Below, in pieces: positions 1 through 6,928 of a DNA stretch of 19,839 nucleotides. Source of the stretch: Clostridium sp. (lineage in GTDB: Bacteria; Bacillota; Clostridia; Lachnospirales; Lachnospiraceae); assembly GCA_004554205.1 (NCBI GenBank), contig SFNH01000057.1:1-19839 (forward strand), written 5' to 3'. A program made the position numbers and the translations under genes. Each line of letters begins with the position of its first letter. Positions within the stretch are counted from its first letter, which is position 1. Below the pieces are notes generated by a model. That model ran no database searches, had not been told where the DNA came from, and saw nothing but the letters and a program-made list of their open reading frames with translations.

Positions 1-849
1 AACTCCCTGAGAAGGATCATGCTCTCTTCTCTTCCGGGCGCTGCGGTCAGTCAGGTGAAAATTGACGGCGTTTTACATGAGTTTTCTTCCATCCCCGGTG
101 TGAAGGAGGATGTGACGGAAATCATCATGAACATCAAGAACTTATCTATCAAGGACAGCAGCGATGGCAATGAGGCGAAGACCGCCTACATCGAGCACGT
201 CGGTGAGGGCGTGATCACTGCGGCGGATATCCAGGCGGATCCGGACATTGAGATCATGAATCCGGATCAGGTGATCGCCACTTTGAGCGGCGGCGCGGAC
301 AGCAAGTTCTATATGGAACTGACGATCACCAGAGGTCGGGGATATGTGAGCGCCGAGAAGAACAAAAACGAGGATCTCCCGATCGGAGTGATCGCGGTGG
401 ATTCCATCTACACTCCGGTAGAGCGTGTCAATATGGCGGTTGAGAATACCCGTGTGGGGCAGGTTACGGATTATGATAAGCTGACCTTAGACGTATTCAC
501 AAACGGCACTCTGGCGCCGGACGAGGCGGTAAGTCTTGCGGCGAAGGTACTGAGCGAACACTTAAGCCTCTTTATCGACCTTTCCGAGAATGCCAAGACT
601 GCCGAGATCATGGTGGAGAAGGAGGACAACGAGAAGGAGAAGGTTCTGGAGATGAATATCGACGAGCTGGAGCTTTCCGTTCGTTCCTACAACTGCTTAA
701 AGCGCGCGGGAATCAATACCGTGGAGGAGCTGTGCAACAAGACCCCCGAGGATATGATGAAGGTTCGCAATCTCGGCCGCAAATCCCTTGAGGAAGTGCT
801 GGCAAAGCTAAAAGAGCTTGGGCTGCAGCTAAAGCCAGGCGAGGAGTAA
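1..849 (+). CDS. rpoA: RNA polymerase alpha subunit (5'-truncated by window edge)
   Basis: This is the alpha subunit of RNA polymerase. It dimerises to nucleate assembly of the core enzyme, and its C-terminal domain contacts UP elements and activators. The reading frame is open from base 1 (NSLRRIMLSSLPGA, a conserved alpha-NTD segment), so the ATG at 19 is internal. About 40 N-terminal residues lie upstream, and 282 codons are visible. The C-terminal domain is complete (ELSVRSYNCLKRAGINTVEE, then RNLGRKSLEEV). The gene ends in codons for PGEE and TAA. Its last bases form the first part of a 71-bp tandem repeat, so the PGEE-stop sequence is repeated downstream. rplQ follows after an unusually long gap (about 260 bp), in the standard ribosomal-operon order. 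Identification is certain; only the start is missing. Confidence 0.98.
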   Translation, partial: NSLRRIMLSSLPGAAVSQVKIDGVLHEFSSIPGVKEDVTEIIMNIKNLSIKDSSDGNEAKTAYIEHVGEGVITAADIQADPDIEIMNPDQVIATLSGGADSKFYMELTITRGRGYVSAEKNKNEDLPIGVIAVDSIYTPVERVNMAVENTRVGQVTDYDKLTLDVFTNGTLAPDEAVSLAAKVLSEHLSLFIDLSENAKTAEIMVEKEDNEKEKVLEMNIDELELSVRSYNCLKRAGINTVEELCNKTPEDMMKVRNLGRKSLEEVLAKLKELGLQLKPGEE

Positions 850-997
850 AACGACGAGCTTGGGTGCTACCCAAACGCAGCGAAGCGGAGTTCGGGTTTC
901 CCGTACCAGGCGAGGAGTAAAACGACGAGCTTGGGTGCTACCCAAACGCAGCGAAGCGGAGTTCGGGTTTCCCGTACCAGGCGAGGAATGAAACGAC
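835..997. repeat. 71-bp tandem repeat, two full copies plus a 21-base partial copy, across the rpoA stop
   Basis: Copies start at 835, 906 and 977, exactly 71 bp apart. The first two are identical as read. The third matches for only about 21 bases (19/21, 977-997). Each unit begins with CCAGGCGAGGA, the end of the rpoA coding sequence. Each then carries two small perfect hairpins, TTGGGT-gct-ACCCAA (860-874 in copy 1) and CGGG-ttt-CCCG (893-903), with the purine-rich AACGCAGCGAAGCGGAG between them. The hairpins would lie in the rpoA-rplQ mRNA. One reading is that a hairpin-rich element of about 60 bp inserted next to the 11-base CCAGGCGAGGA and was then duplicated. Whether it is dispersed elsewhere in the genome cannot be seen here. 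Confidence 0.95.
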
Positions 998-1093
998 ATG
1001 TTAAGTCCGATGTGCGGGGGCAGGTATGATACAAATCAAATGGAAGATGTGGTCCGGTAAGACCGAAGGGCGCGGGACTGCACTCCACATATT
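998..1093 (+). other. rplQ leader with possible secondary structure and weak internal promoter
   Basis: This is the non-coding stretch between the tandem repeat and the rplQ ribosome site. ATGTGG (1047-1052) can pair with CCACAT (1085-1090). Inside that, GGTC (1051-1054) can pair with GACC (1061-1064) as an alternative. A TATGAT at 1025-1030 resembles a -10 box, but the best -35 (TTAAGT at 1001-1006, 18-bp spacing) is poor. A structured leader or a weak internal promoter is possible; neither is shown. Confidence 0.25.
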
Positions 1094-1108
1094 ATGGAGG
1101 AAAAAGAA

Positions 1109-1645
1109 ATGGCAGGTTATAGAAAGCTGGGCAGGACTTCCAGCCAGAGAAAAGCAATGATTCGCAGCCAGGTTACCGCTCTGCTGTACCACGGCAGCAT
1201 TCATACTACCGAGGCGAGAGCAAAGGAGATCCGCAGAGTAGCGGAGGGACTGATTGCTCTGGCAGTAAAAGAGAAGGATAACTTTGAGACGGTTACCGTT
1301 ACCGCTAAGGTTGCCCGCAAGGACAAAGACGGTAAGAGAGTTAAAGAGGTCGTGAACGGCAAAAAGGTTACGGTTTACGATGAGGTTCAGAAGGAGATCA
1401 AGAAGGATAATCCTTCCAGGCTTCATGCAAGACGTCAGATGCTGAAGGTGCTCTACGATGTAACCGAGGTTCCGTCTACGGCAGCAGGCAGAAAGAAGAA
1501 TACGAAGTCCGTAGATCTTCCGGCAAAGCTTTTTGACGAGATTGCCCCGAAGTATGTTTCCCGTAACGGCGGATACACCCGCATCGTAAAGATCGGGCCG
1601 CGTCACGGCGACGGCGCTATGGAAGTGCTGTTAGAGCTGGTATAA
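1109..1645 (+). CDS. rplQ: 50S ribosomal protein L17 (long form)
   Basis: L17 of the large ribosomal subunit, 178 residues. I chose the ATG at 1109 (MAGYRKLGRTSSQRKAMIRS, the conserved L17 N-terminus) because GGAGG at 1096-1100 sits 8 bases upstream. The ATG at 1094 would place the ribosome site inside the gene. The protein is longer than the roughly 120-residue L17 of Bacillus or E. coli. An additional charged segment lies roughly between residues 65 and 105 (KVARKDKDGKRVKEVVNGKK and on to DEVQKEIKKDNPS), before the conserved C-terminal GGYTRIVKIGPRHGDGAMEV. Similar long forms are known in Lachnospiraceae, so I read this as a lineage feature and not a fusion. It is the last gene of the ribosomal operon; a strong terminator follows 17 bp later. 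Confidence 0.97.
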   Translation: MAGYRKLGRTSSQRKAMIRSQVTALLYHGSIHTTEARAKEIRRVAEGLIALAVKEKDNFETVTVTAKVARKDKDGKRVKEVVNGKKVTVYDEVQKEIKKDNPSRLHARRQMLKVLYDVTEVPSTAAGRKKNTKSVDLPAKLFDEIAPKYVSRNGGYTRIVKIGPRHGDGAMEVLLELV

Positions 1646-1662
1646 GATTAAACATCGGAGGC

Positions 1663-1702
1663 TGCCGCAAAGTCCACAATGGATTTTGCGGCAATTTTTT
1701 TT
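1663..1702 (+). terminator. Intrinsic terminator after rplQ
   Basis: TGCCGCAAAgTCC (1663-1675) pairs with GGAtTTTGCGGCA (1681-1693) to form a 13-bp stem including one G-U pair. The loop is ACAAT, and a run of eight T follows (1695-1702). A second hairpin, CGGCTGG/CCAGCCG (1704-1710 and 1717-1723), follows at once. This should end the ribosomal superoperon and separate it from the genes beyond. Confidence 0.93.
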
Positions 1703-1930
1703 GCGGCTGGGAGTAGCCAGCCGTGAGGGAACGTTATGTAAACCATACCGTGAGGGAGACCGGTGAATGCTTTTGCGAGCCTGCGAGAAAAAGTATTACA
1801 TCTGACGACCGAAGAAAAGAGAATACTGTGCCCGCGGCCGTGGCAAAACCATTTTATCCGATCTCCCGCGGCGTAAAATACGAAAGAATCCGCACTGGTA
1901 GTCGTATATAAAAGGTAAGAATATCGTAAG
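1703..1930. other. Intergenic region after the terminator, no credible gene
   Basis: No credible coding sequence is seen; the 62-codon frame at 1723-1911 has no ribosome site and no recognisable content. The region holds a 10-base direct repeat, CCGTGAGGGA, at 1721-1730 and 1748-1757. On the minus strand it holds the head of the dispersed repeat found at 12049 and 16963 (described separately). The remainder, including GC-rich CCCGCGGCCG near 1831, shows nothing I can assign. Confidence 0.6.
1789..1823 (-). repeat. Head-only, divergent copy of the 118-bp dispersed repeat (opposite orientation)
   Basis: Read on the minus strand, 1823 down to 1789 aligns without gaps to the first 35 bases of the repeat copy at 16963. 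I count four differences (31/35). The shared core is TTCTCTTTT-n-TTCGGTCG-n-C-n-GATGTAA followed by CTTTT. The two-hairpin tail of the full copies is absent. Beyond the head lies TCTCGCAGGCTCGCAAAAGC, which is unrelated to the other copies. Confidence 0.7.
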
Positions 1931-1959
1931 TTGACCGCGGTCTGTTTGGAGTCTATAAT
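1931..1959 (+). promoter_or_regulatory. Sigma-A-type promoter for the first surface-protein gene
   Basis: TTGACC (1931-1936), a 17-bp spacer and a perfect TATAAT (1954-1959). It lies 45 bp before the start codon at 2004. AAAGAGG at 1991-1997 is the ribosome site. Since the terminator after rplQ is strong, this is probably the main promoter for the two surface-protein genes. Confidence 0.85.
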
Positions 1960-2003
1960 AAAACCATAAGGAAAATATTTCGTTTCATGGAAAGAGGTTC
2001 TAT

Positions 2004-3275
2004 ATGGGAAAAAAGAAATTTTTGCTTTGGTCAACGGCGATTGCGCTATTTATCAGCGCGGCGGGGGCAGCGCCGGCTTCGGCGTCGGACAAAACGATAT
2101 CCAGCGTTCCGCTCAGGATCGATTCCGATCTGGAGATCGGAGACAGGATCGGCGACATTGACATTGAGATCGCCGATGACGTCTTTGGTTCAGTCTCCGG
2201 GGCGGTACAGGTATCGACAAGCTCGTCCAAATTTGCGATCACAGATGCGCAGTGGGTCACGTCGAGTTCCAAGACTGTGTCGGTGGGATTCCAGCCGGAG
2301 ATGAAGGTGAGGCTGACCCCCTGCTCTGACTATGGCAACGATTACGCGTTTAAGGGTACTTACCGTGCCAGCAACGTAAGCATTCGGAACGGAAGCTTTG
2401 TGAGCGCCACAAAGAGCGGCGGCGATCTGATCGTGAGACTTAAGATGAACCCGATCAAGGGAACCTTTGAGGCCCCGTATAATGCCTATTGGAAGGACAA
2501 TGCAAAGGGTACCGCCCGCTGGGAAGCCCCCGACAGCGGGGACACCGGACGCTATCAGGTAGAGCTCTACCGCGGCTCAAGCTGTGTCCACTCGGTAGAG
2601 ACCACGGGGCATACCTACAATTTTTATCCCTATATGACAGCAGCCGGCACATACCGTTTCCGCGTGCGCACCATCGCAAAGAGCACCGCGCAGGAAAACT
2701 ACGGCAAGAGCAGCTATTGGACGGAGTCCGACGAGATCTACCTTGCGAAGGAGGATGTGTCGGACGGGAGCGGAAGGTCTGACAGCATTATAAGCGGAGG
2801 CCCCGGAAGCGGCATTCCTTCCGGCAACACGCGAGTGGGCTGGCAGGCGATCAACGGACACTGGTATTATTATTTTCCAGACGGAAGCTATCGGAGGGAC
2901 GGATGGCAGAAGGTAGACAATAAATGGTATCTGTTTGACAGCGAGGGGCGTATGCTGACCGGCTGGCAGACGTTAAACAATCAGACATACTATATGCTCT
3001 CGAGCGGTGAGATGTACACCGGATGGACGCAGTGGAATCAGCGCTGGTATTATCTGAATCCGACGCAGGACGCGTATCTGGGCTGTCTGGTGAAAAGCCA
3101 CTGGCTGAACCTCGACGGGAAAACGTATTATCTGGACCGCAACGGCGCTATGACGGAGGGCTGGGCGCATATTGACGGGAAGTACTATTACTTTTATCCC
3201 GGCTCCGGCCAGAAGGCAGTGAATACCTGGATCTCGACCTTTTATGTAGATGAAAATGGTGTTTGGAATCCGTAG
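2004..3275 (+). CDS. Secreted protein with fibronectin-III-like region and C-terminal cell-wall-binding repeats
   Basis: A 423-residue exported protein of unknown function. The N-terminus is a signal peptide (MGKKKF, then a hydrophobic stretch from about 7 to 23), with likely cleavage after ASA at 25-27. Residues 29-160 form a beta-rich segment I do not recognise. Residues 168-247 (KGTARWEAP, YQVELYRG, GTYRFRVRTIAK, SYWTESDEIYL) resemble a fibronectin-III/Ig-like fold. A Ser/Gly-rich linker (252-275) leads to tandem aromatic repeats to the C-terminus (GWQAINGHWYYYFPDGSYRR, GWQKVDNKWYLFDSEGRMLT, DGKYYYFYPG). These are typical of the choline/cell-wall-binding (CW_binding_1) family, which anchors proteins non-covalently to wall polymers. 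No catalytic domain is visible, so an adhesin or wall-structural role is inference. The next gene is a shorter relative of the same design. Confidence 0.88.
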   Translation: MGKKKFLLWSTAIALFISAAGAAPASASDKTISSVPLRIDSDLEIGDRIGDIDIEIADDVFGSVSGAVQVSTSSSKFAITDAQWVTSSSKTVSVGFQPEMKVRLTPCSDYGNDYAFKGTYRASNVSIRNGSFVSATKSGGDLIVRLKMNPIKGTFEAPYNAYWKDNAKGTARWEAPDSGDTGRYQVELYRGSSCVHSVETTGHTYNFYPYMTAAGTYRFRVRTIAKSTAQENYGKSSYWTESDEIYLAKEDVSDGSGRSDSIISGGPGSGIPSGNTRVGWQAINGHWYYYFPDGSYRRDGWQKVDNKWYLFDSEGRMLTGWQTLNNQTYYMLSSGEMYTGWTQWNQRWYYLNPTQDAYLGCLVKSHWLNLDGKTYYLDRNGAMTEGWAHIDGKYYYFYPGSGQKAVNTWISTFYVDENGVWNP

Positions 3276-3280
3276 TTTTC

Positions 3281-3309
3281 ACAGTTTTTCCATACTTTTC
3301 CGTTATAAT
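3281..3309 (+). promoter_or_regulatory. Possible promoter for the second surface-protein gene
   Basis: A perfect TATAAT (3304-3309) lies 41 bp before the start codon at 3351. The -35 at 17-bp spacing is only ACAGTT (3281-3286), a weak match. No terminator separates the two surface-protein genes, so read-through from the upstream promoter is also likely. Confidence 0.45.
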
Positions 3310-3350
3310 CCTTAAGAGATGCAAAAAAGGATGTCTGGAAAGGAAAAACT

Positions 3351-4247
3351 ATGAGAACGAAGAAGACGACAGGACGGATATGGTTTACGAAAAAGCGCCT
3401 GACAGCGGCAGTAAAGGAGACTGCCGCTGTGACGGCGCTGCTTTTTTTGGCGGTCGTGCCGGGTGCGGCTGCCGGAGCTTCGGCGGCGGCTGTGACGACT
3501 TACGCATCAGACAAGGCGGTGGAGACCGTGTATCTTGGCGAGCCAAAGTATGTGTGGTGGGAGACGGACACGGTAGGGAAATGGTCCTCCGTGAAAGGCG
3601 CGCATGAGTATCAGGTGAAGCTCTACCGGGCGGATTCCGTGGATCGGGACGAGGATAACTGGCGTGCGGCGGATTTTGAGGATGAGGGCATGGAGGCGGT
3701 GATGACGAAGCGGACGAGCGAGACCTCCTGTGACTTTACGGAATACATGAGCGACCTGCACACCTACTTCTTTGTGGTGCACGCAACACCGAAGGTCAGC
3801 GAGCAGGCATATGTCGTATCAGGCTCATGGGTGGCATCTCCGGATATGGATTTTAAGGAGAAACAGACCATCGGGATCACTACCGGAAAGTGGCGCAATT
3901 ATCTCACGGGCAGCCGCTATGAGACAGAGGACGGCACATACCTTTCGGGGGGCTGGCATTTGATCCGTGGGAGCTGGTATCTGTTCGATGAAGGAGGCTT
4001 TCGCTTAACCGGCTGGCAGACGGACGATGGGAAGCGCTATTATCTGGGTGAGAACGGACAGATGGCGACAGGCTGGTTTGTCTGGGAGGGCAACTGGTAC
4101 TACGCCGGAAAGGACGGCGCCATGCAGACCGGATGGGTCATGGATAAGCCGGGGAAGTATTATTATCTGTATGAGAACGGAAGCATGGCGCATGACACGG
4201 TCGTAGATGGATATACCCTGGACAGCACAGGCTTATGCAAGCAGTAA
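3351..4247 (+). CDS. Secreted protein with cell-wall-binding repeats, smaller relative of the preceding gene
   Basis: A 298-residue exported protein of unknown function. A basic N-terminus (KKTTGRIWFTKKR) and a hydrophobic stretch at about 24-48 form a long signal peptide, with cleavage probably near 45-52. Residues about 66-168 (VKGAHEYQVKLYRADS, CDFTEYMSDLHTYFFVVHA, SWVASPDMDF) mirror the fibronectin-III-like segment of the upstream protein (YQVELYRG, YPYMTAAGTYRFRVR), so the two are probably paralogues. Four or five cell-wall-binding repeats follow from about 199 (GGWHLIRGSWYLFDEGGFRL, GWQTDDGKRYYLGENGQMAT, GWFVWEGNWYYAGKDGAMQT). The repeats suggest wall attachment; no enzyme domain is seen. 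GGAAAGG (3338-3343) is the ribosome site, 7 bases before the ATG. It lacks the N-terminal beta-rich segment of its neighbour. Confidence 0.87.
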   Translation: MRTKKTTGRIWFTKKRLTAAVKETAAVTALLFLAVVPGAAAGASAAAVTTYASDKAVETVYLGEPKYVWWETDTVGKWSSVKGAHEYQVKLYRADSVDRDEDNWRAADFEDEGMEAVMTKRTSETSCDFTEYMSDLHTYFFVVHATPKVSEQAYVVSGSWVASPDMDFKEKQTIGITTGKWRNYLTGSRYETEDGTYLSGGWHLIRGSWYLFDEGGFRLTGWQTDDGKRYYLGENGQMATGWFVWEGNWYYAGKDGAMQTGWVMDKPGKYYYLYENGSMAHDTVVDGYTLDSTGLCKQ

Positions 4248-4254
4248 AAGGCAC

Positions 4255-4283
4255 TTGACGTTATCCGCAATCTCCGATAAAAT
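4255..4283 (+). promoter_or_regulatory. Sigma-A-type promoter of the ecfA1-ecfA2-ecfT-truA operon
   Basis: TTGACG (4255-4260), a 17-bp spacer and TAAAAT (4278-4283). The -10 box lies in the loop of a short inverted repeat, TCTCC (4271-4275)/GGAGA (4284-4288). That could be an operator or chance. The promoter begins only 7 bp after the stop of the surface-protein gene. Confidence 0.8.
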
Positions 4284-4323
4284 GGAGAAACGTGAGAAAG
4301 TAGTGTGAAAGGAAGGATCTGCT

Positions 4324-5244
4324 GTGGGGATCATCAAAGCTTCCAAATTGATATATGATTATATCCGCCGGGACGAGGATGAGCATATCGAGGAGGTCAG
4401 CCGCGCCATCGACGGGCTGACGCTTGACATACAAAAGGGTGATTTCGTGGCAATCCTGGGACACAACGGCTCCGGGAAATCCACCTTTGCAAAGCAGATC
4501 AACGCGATCCTGCTCCCGACGGAGGGAACGGTGTGGATTTCCGGTATGGATACGGCGGATGACAGTCATATCTGGGATATCCGAAAAACGGCGGGCATGG
4601 TCTTCCAGAACCCCGACAATCAGATCATCGGCAATATTGTGGAGGAGGATGTCGGCTTCGGGCCGGAGAACCTCGGCGTACCCACGGACGAAATCTGGCG
4701 CCGCGTGGACGAGAGTCTTGAGGCGGTGGGAATGACGGCGTACCGCCTGAAATCCCCCAATAAGCTGTCCGGCGGCCAAAAACAGCGCGTGGCGATCGCC
4801 GGCGTTATGGCGATGAAGCCGGAGTGCATTGTCCTTGATGAGCCGACGGCGATGCTCGACCCCAACGGGCGAAAGGAGGTCATCGCGACCCTGCATGAGC
4901 TAAACCGCAGGGAGGGCATTACTGTGCTCCTTATCACCCACTATATGGAGGAGGTCATCGATGCGGATCGTGTCATTGTCATGGACGACGGGCATATAGT
5001 GATGGACGGCGCGCCGCGGGAAATCTTTTCCCGTGTCGAGGAGCTAAAGTCCTACCGGCTGGATGTGCCGCAGGTGACGGAGCTTGCGTGGGAGCTTTCA
5101 AAGGCGGGCGTGGGGCTTCCGGACGGAATCCTTACCATGGATGAGCTGATGAAGTACCTGCTTCCGATAATGAAAGGAAGCAGTTTGAGCGGAAGGACGA
5201 ACGTCTGCGGTGAAGAAGCGTTTTCCGAAAACAGTGACGTTTAA
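4324..5244 (+). CDS. ecfA1: Energy-coupling factor transporter ATPase, EcfA1
   Basis: One of the two ATPases of an energy-coupling-factor (ECF) importer, 306 residues. With EcfA2 and EcfT it forms the shared module that powers uptake of vitamins or metal ions captured by separate membrane S-components. Visible motifs are Walker A GHNGSGKST (46-54), the Q-loop in VFQNPDNQI (Q95), signature LSGGQKQR (148-155), Walker B CIVLDEP (168-174) and the switch His in ITHYMEE (H206). FQNPDNQIIGNIVEEDVGFG is typical of EcfA1. The start is a GTG at 4324, supported by GGAAGGA (4311-4317) 6 bases upstream. The C-terminus carries a short polar tail after about residue 284. ecfA2 follows after 20 bp. No substrate-binding S-component lies in the window, which is usual for group II ECF modules. 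Confidence 0.95.
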   Translation: MGIIKASKLIYDYIRRDEDEHIEEVSRAIDGLTLDIQKGDFVAILGHNGSGKSTFAKQINAILLPTEGTVWISGMDTADDSHIWDIRKTAGMVFQNPDNQIIGNIVEEDVGFGPENLGVPTDEIWRRVDESLEAVGMTAYRLKSPNKLSGGQKQRVAIAGVMAMKPECIVLDEPTAMLDPNGRKEVIATLHELNRREGITVLLITHYMEEVIDADRVIVMDDGHIVMDGAPREIFSRVEELKSYRLDVPQVTELAWELSKAGVGLPDGILTMDELMKYLLPIMKGSSLSGRTNVCGEEAFSENSDV

Positions 5245-5264
5245 GTACCGGAGGAAATGGCAAA

Positions 5265-6125
5265 ATGTCGATCAGGGCAGAGCACATAAATTATATATAT
5301 GGGGCAGGCACCGCCTTTGAGCAGTATGCGCTTAAGGACGTCAGCTTTACGATTGAGGATGGGCAGTTTATCGGGCTGATCGGTCATACCGGGTCCGGAA
5401 AGTCCACCCTGATCCAGCACTTGAACGGGCTTTTGCGGGCGAGCAGCGGGACGATCTATTATAACGGGGAGGATATTGACCGGGACGGCTATGACAGAAA
5501 GGCGCTGCGCAGCAGGGTGGGACTGGTTTTCCAGTACCCGGAGCATCAGTTGTTCGAGGTGGATGTGTTTTCGGATGTCTGCTTCGGCCCGAAAAATCAG
5601 GGACTGGACCGGGAGACGGTGGAGGCGCGCGCAAGAGAAGCGCTCAGGCAGGTGGGACTCCCGGAGAAGCTCTGGGAGCAGTCGCCCTTTGAGTTGTCCG
5701 GCGGGCAGAAACGGAGAGTGGCGATCGCGGGCGTTCTCGCCATGCAGCCGGAGGTTCTGATCCTTGACGAGCCAACGGCGGGGCTCGACCCGAGGGGGCG
5801 GGACGAGATTTTAGATGAGATTTTTTCCCTGCACCGGGAGCGCGGCTTTACCGTTATCCTTGTCTCCCACAGCATGGAGGACATTGCCCGCTACGCGGAC
5901 AGGATCATGGTGTTGAATCGCGGAGAACTGATGTTCGATGCGCCGCCAAAGGAGGTTTTCAGGCACTACAGGGAATTGGAGAAGATTGGTCTGGCGGCGC
6001 CGCAGATCACCTACATCGTCCATGATTTAAAGGAGCACGGCGTTCCCATCGCGGACGACATCACCACGGTGGACGAGGCAAAGACGGCGATCCTTAAGTT
6101 GCTTGGGAAGGACGACAGAAAATGA
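5265..6125 (+). CDS. ecfA2: Energy-coupling factor transporter ATPase, EcfA2
   Basis: The second ATPase of the ECF module, 286 residues. Motifs are Walker A GHTGSGKST (40-48), the Q-loop in LVFQYPEHQLFEVDV (Q90), signature LSGGQKRR (144-151), Walker B VLILDEP (164-170) and the switch His in VSHSMED (H202). FQYPEHQLFE is the typical EcfA2 form, in contrast to FQNPDNQI in its partner. The ATG at 5265 is preceded by GGAGGA (5250-5255); another ATG at 5257 is out of frame. Its stop overlaps the ecfT start in an ATGA (6122-6125), pointing to translational coupling and matched amounts of the two subunits. Confidence 0.95.
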   Translation: MSIRAEHINYIYGAGTAFEQYALKDVSFTIEDGQFIGLIGHTGSGKSTLIQHLNGLLRASSGTIYYNGEDIDRDGYDRKALRSRVGLVFQYPEHQLFEVDVFSDVCFGPKNQGLDRETVEARAREALRQVGLPEKLWEQSPFELSGGQKRRVAIAGVLAMQPEVLILDEPTAGLDPRGRDEILDEIFSLHRERGFTVILVSHSMEDIARYADRIMVLNRGELMFDAPPKEVFRHYRELEKIGLAAPQITYIVHDLKEHGVPIADDITTVDEAKTAILKLLGKDDRK

Positions 6126-6916
6126 TACGAGATATTACTTTGGGACAATATTATCCGGTGGATTCCCTGCTGCACCGCATGGATCCGCGGACCAAGCTGT
6201 TTGGTACGCTGGTGTTCATCGTTTCCCTGTTTTTGTCAAACAGCATCCCGGCGTATCTGGCGGCGACGGCATTCCTGATTTTGGCGATCCGCTTATCGAG
6301 GGTTCCGTTTAAGTTTATTGTGCGCGGCCTTAAGGCTGTGGTATTTCTGCTTCTGATCAGTGTCAGCTTTAACCTGTTCCTGACGCCGGGGAGGGTGCTG
6401 CTTCAGATCGGATTTTTGAAAATTACGGAGGAAGGCCTCAGAATGGCGGGATTTATGGCTCTGCGCCTGATCTATCTGGTAGTTGGCTCGTCGATCATGA
6501 CACTGACTACCACGCCCAATGAGCTGACCGACGGTCTGGAAAAGAGCCTCGGCTTCTTAAACAAGGTGGGCGTTCCGGTGCACGAGGTATCCATGATGAT
6601 GTCAATCGCGCTGCGGTTTATTCCGATCCTTGTGGAGGAGACCGACAAGATTATGAAGGCGCAGATGGCGCGGGGCGCCGATTTTGAGAGCGGAAACCTC
6701 ATCCAGAAGGCGAAAAATATGGTGCCGCTCTTAGTTCCGCTGTTTATCTCCGCATTCCGCCGCGCTACGGATCTGGCGATGGCGATGGAGGCGCGGTGCT
6801 ATCACGGAGGCGCGGGGCGCACCAGGATGAAGCCGCTTTTGTACGCGGCGAGAGACCGCATGGCGTACCTTATCTATCTGGCGTATCTGATCGTGATATG
6901 GCTTTTGCGGGCGTGA
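6122..6916 (+). CDS. ecfT: Energy-coupling factor transporter transmembrane protein EcfT
   Basis: The membrane scaffold of the ECF importer, 264 residues. It couples ATP hydrolysis by EcfA1/EcfA2 to toppling of the S-component. It starts with the characteristic DSLLHRMDPRTKL (14-26). Hydrophobic segments lie at about 27-57, 66-88, 107-130, 200-215 and 245-262. Two coupling-helix signatures are visible, AQMARGAD (ARG at 183-185) and MEARCYHGG (ARC at 224-226). These Ala-Arg-X motifs contact the two ATPases in known structures. Translation is probably coupled to ecfA2 through the 4-base overlap. truA follows after 12 bp. Confidence 0.95.
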   Translation: MIRDITLGQYYPVDSLLHRMDPRTKLFGTLVFIVSLFLSNSIPAYLAATAFLILAIRLSRVPFKFIVRGLKAVVFLLLISVSFNLFLTPGRVLLQIGFLKITEEGLRMAGFMALRLIYLVVGSSIMTLTTTPNELTDGLEKSLGFLNKVGVPVHEVSMMMSIALRFIPILVEETDKIMKAQMARGADFESGNLIQKAKNMVPLLVPLFISAFRRATDLAMAMEARCYHGGAGRTRMKPLLYAARDRMAYLIYLAYLIVIWLLRA

Positions 6917-6928
6917 TGGGAGAAATGT

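Noticed and set aside
835..997. CRISPR array reading of the 71-bp tandem repeat
   Set aside because: Units are head to tail with no unique spacers.
867..1088. 73-codon minus-strand frame with an internal repeat
   Set aside because: It is produced by the 71-bp DNA tandem repeat; no ribosome site or recognisable domain.
1094..1108. Earlier ATG for rplQ
   Set aside because: It would put the GGAGG ribosome site inside the gene and add MEEKE ahead of the conserved MAGYRKLGR.
1001..1606. 201-codon minus-strand frame opposite rplQ
   Set aside because: It is a shadow of the certain L17 gene.
1721..1757. CRISPR-like direct repeats (CCGTGAGGGA twice)
   Set aside because: Only two 10-base copies 17 bp apart, and no array.
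4261..4896. 211-codon minus-strand frame opposite ecfA1
   Set aside because: It is a shadow of ecfA1; the ABC motifs on the plus strand settle the coding strand.
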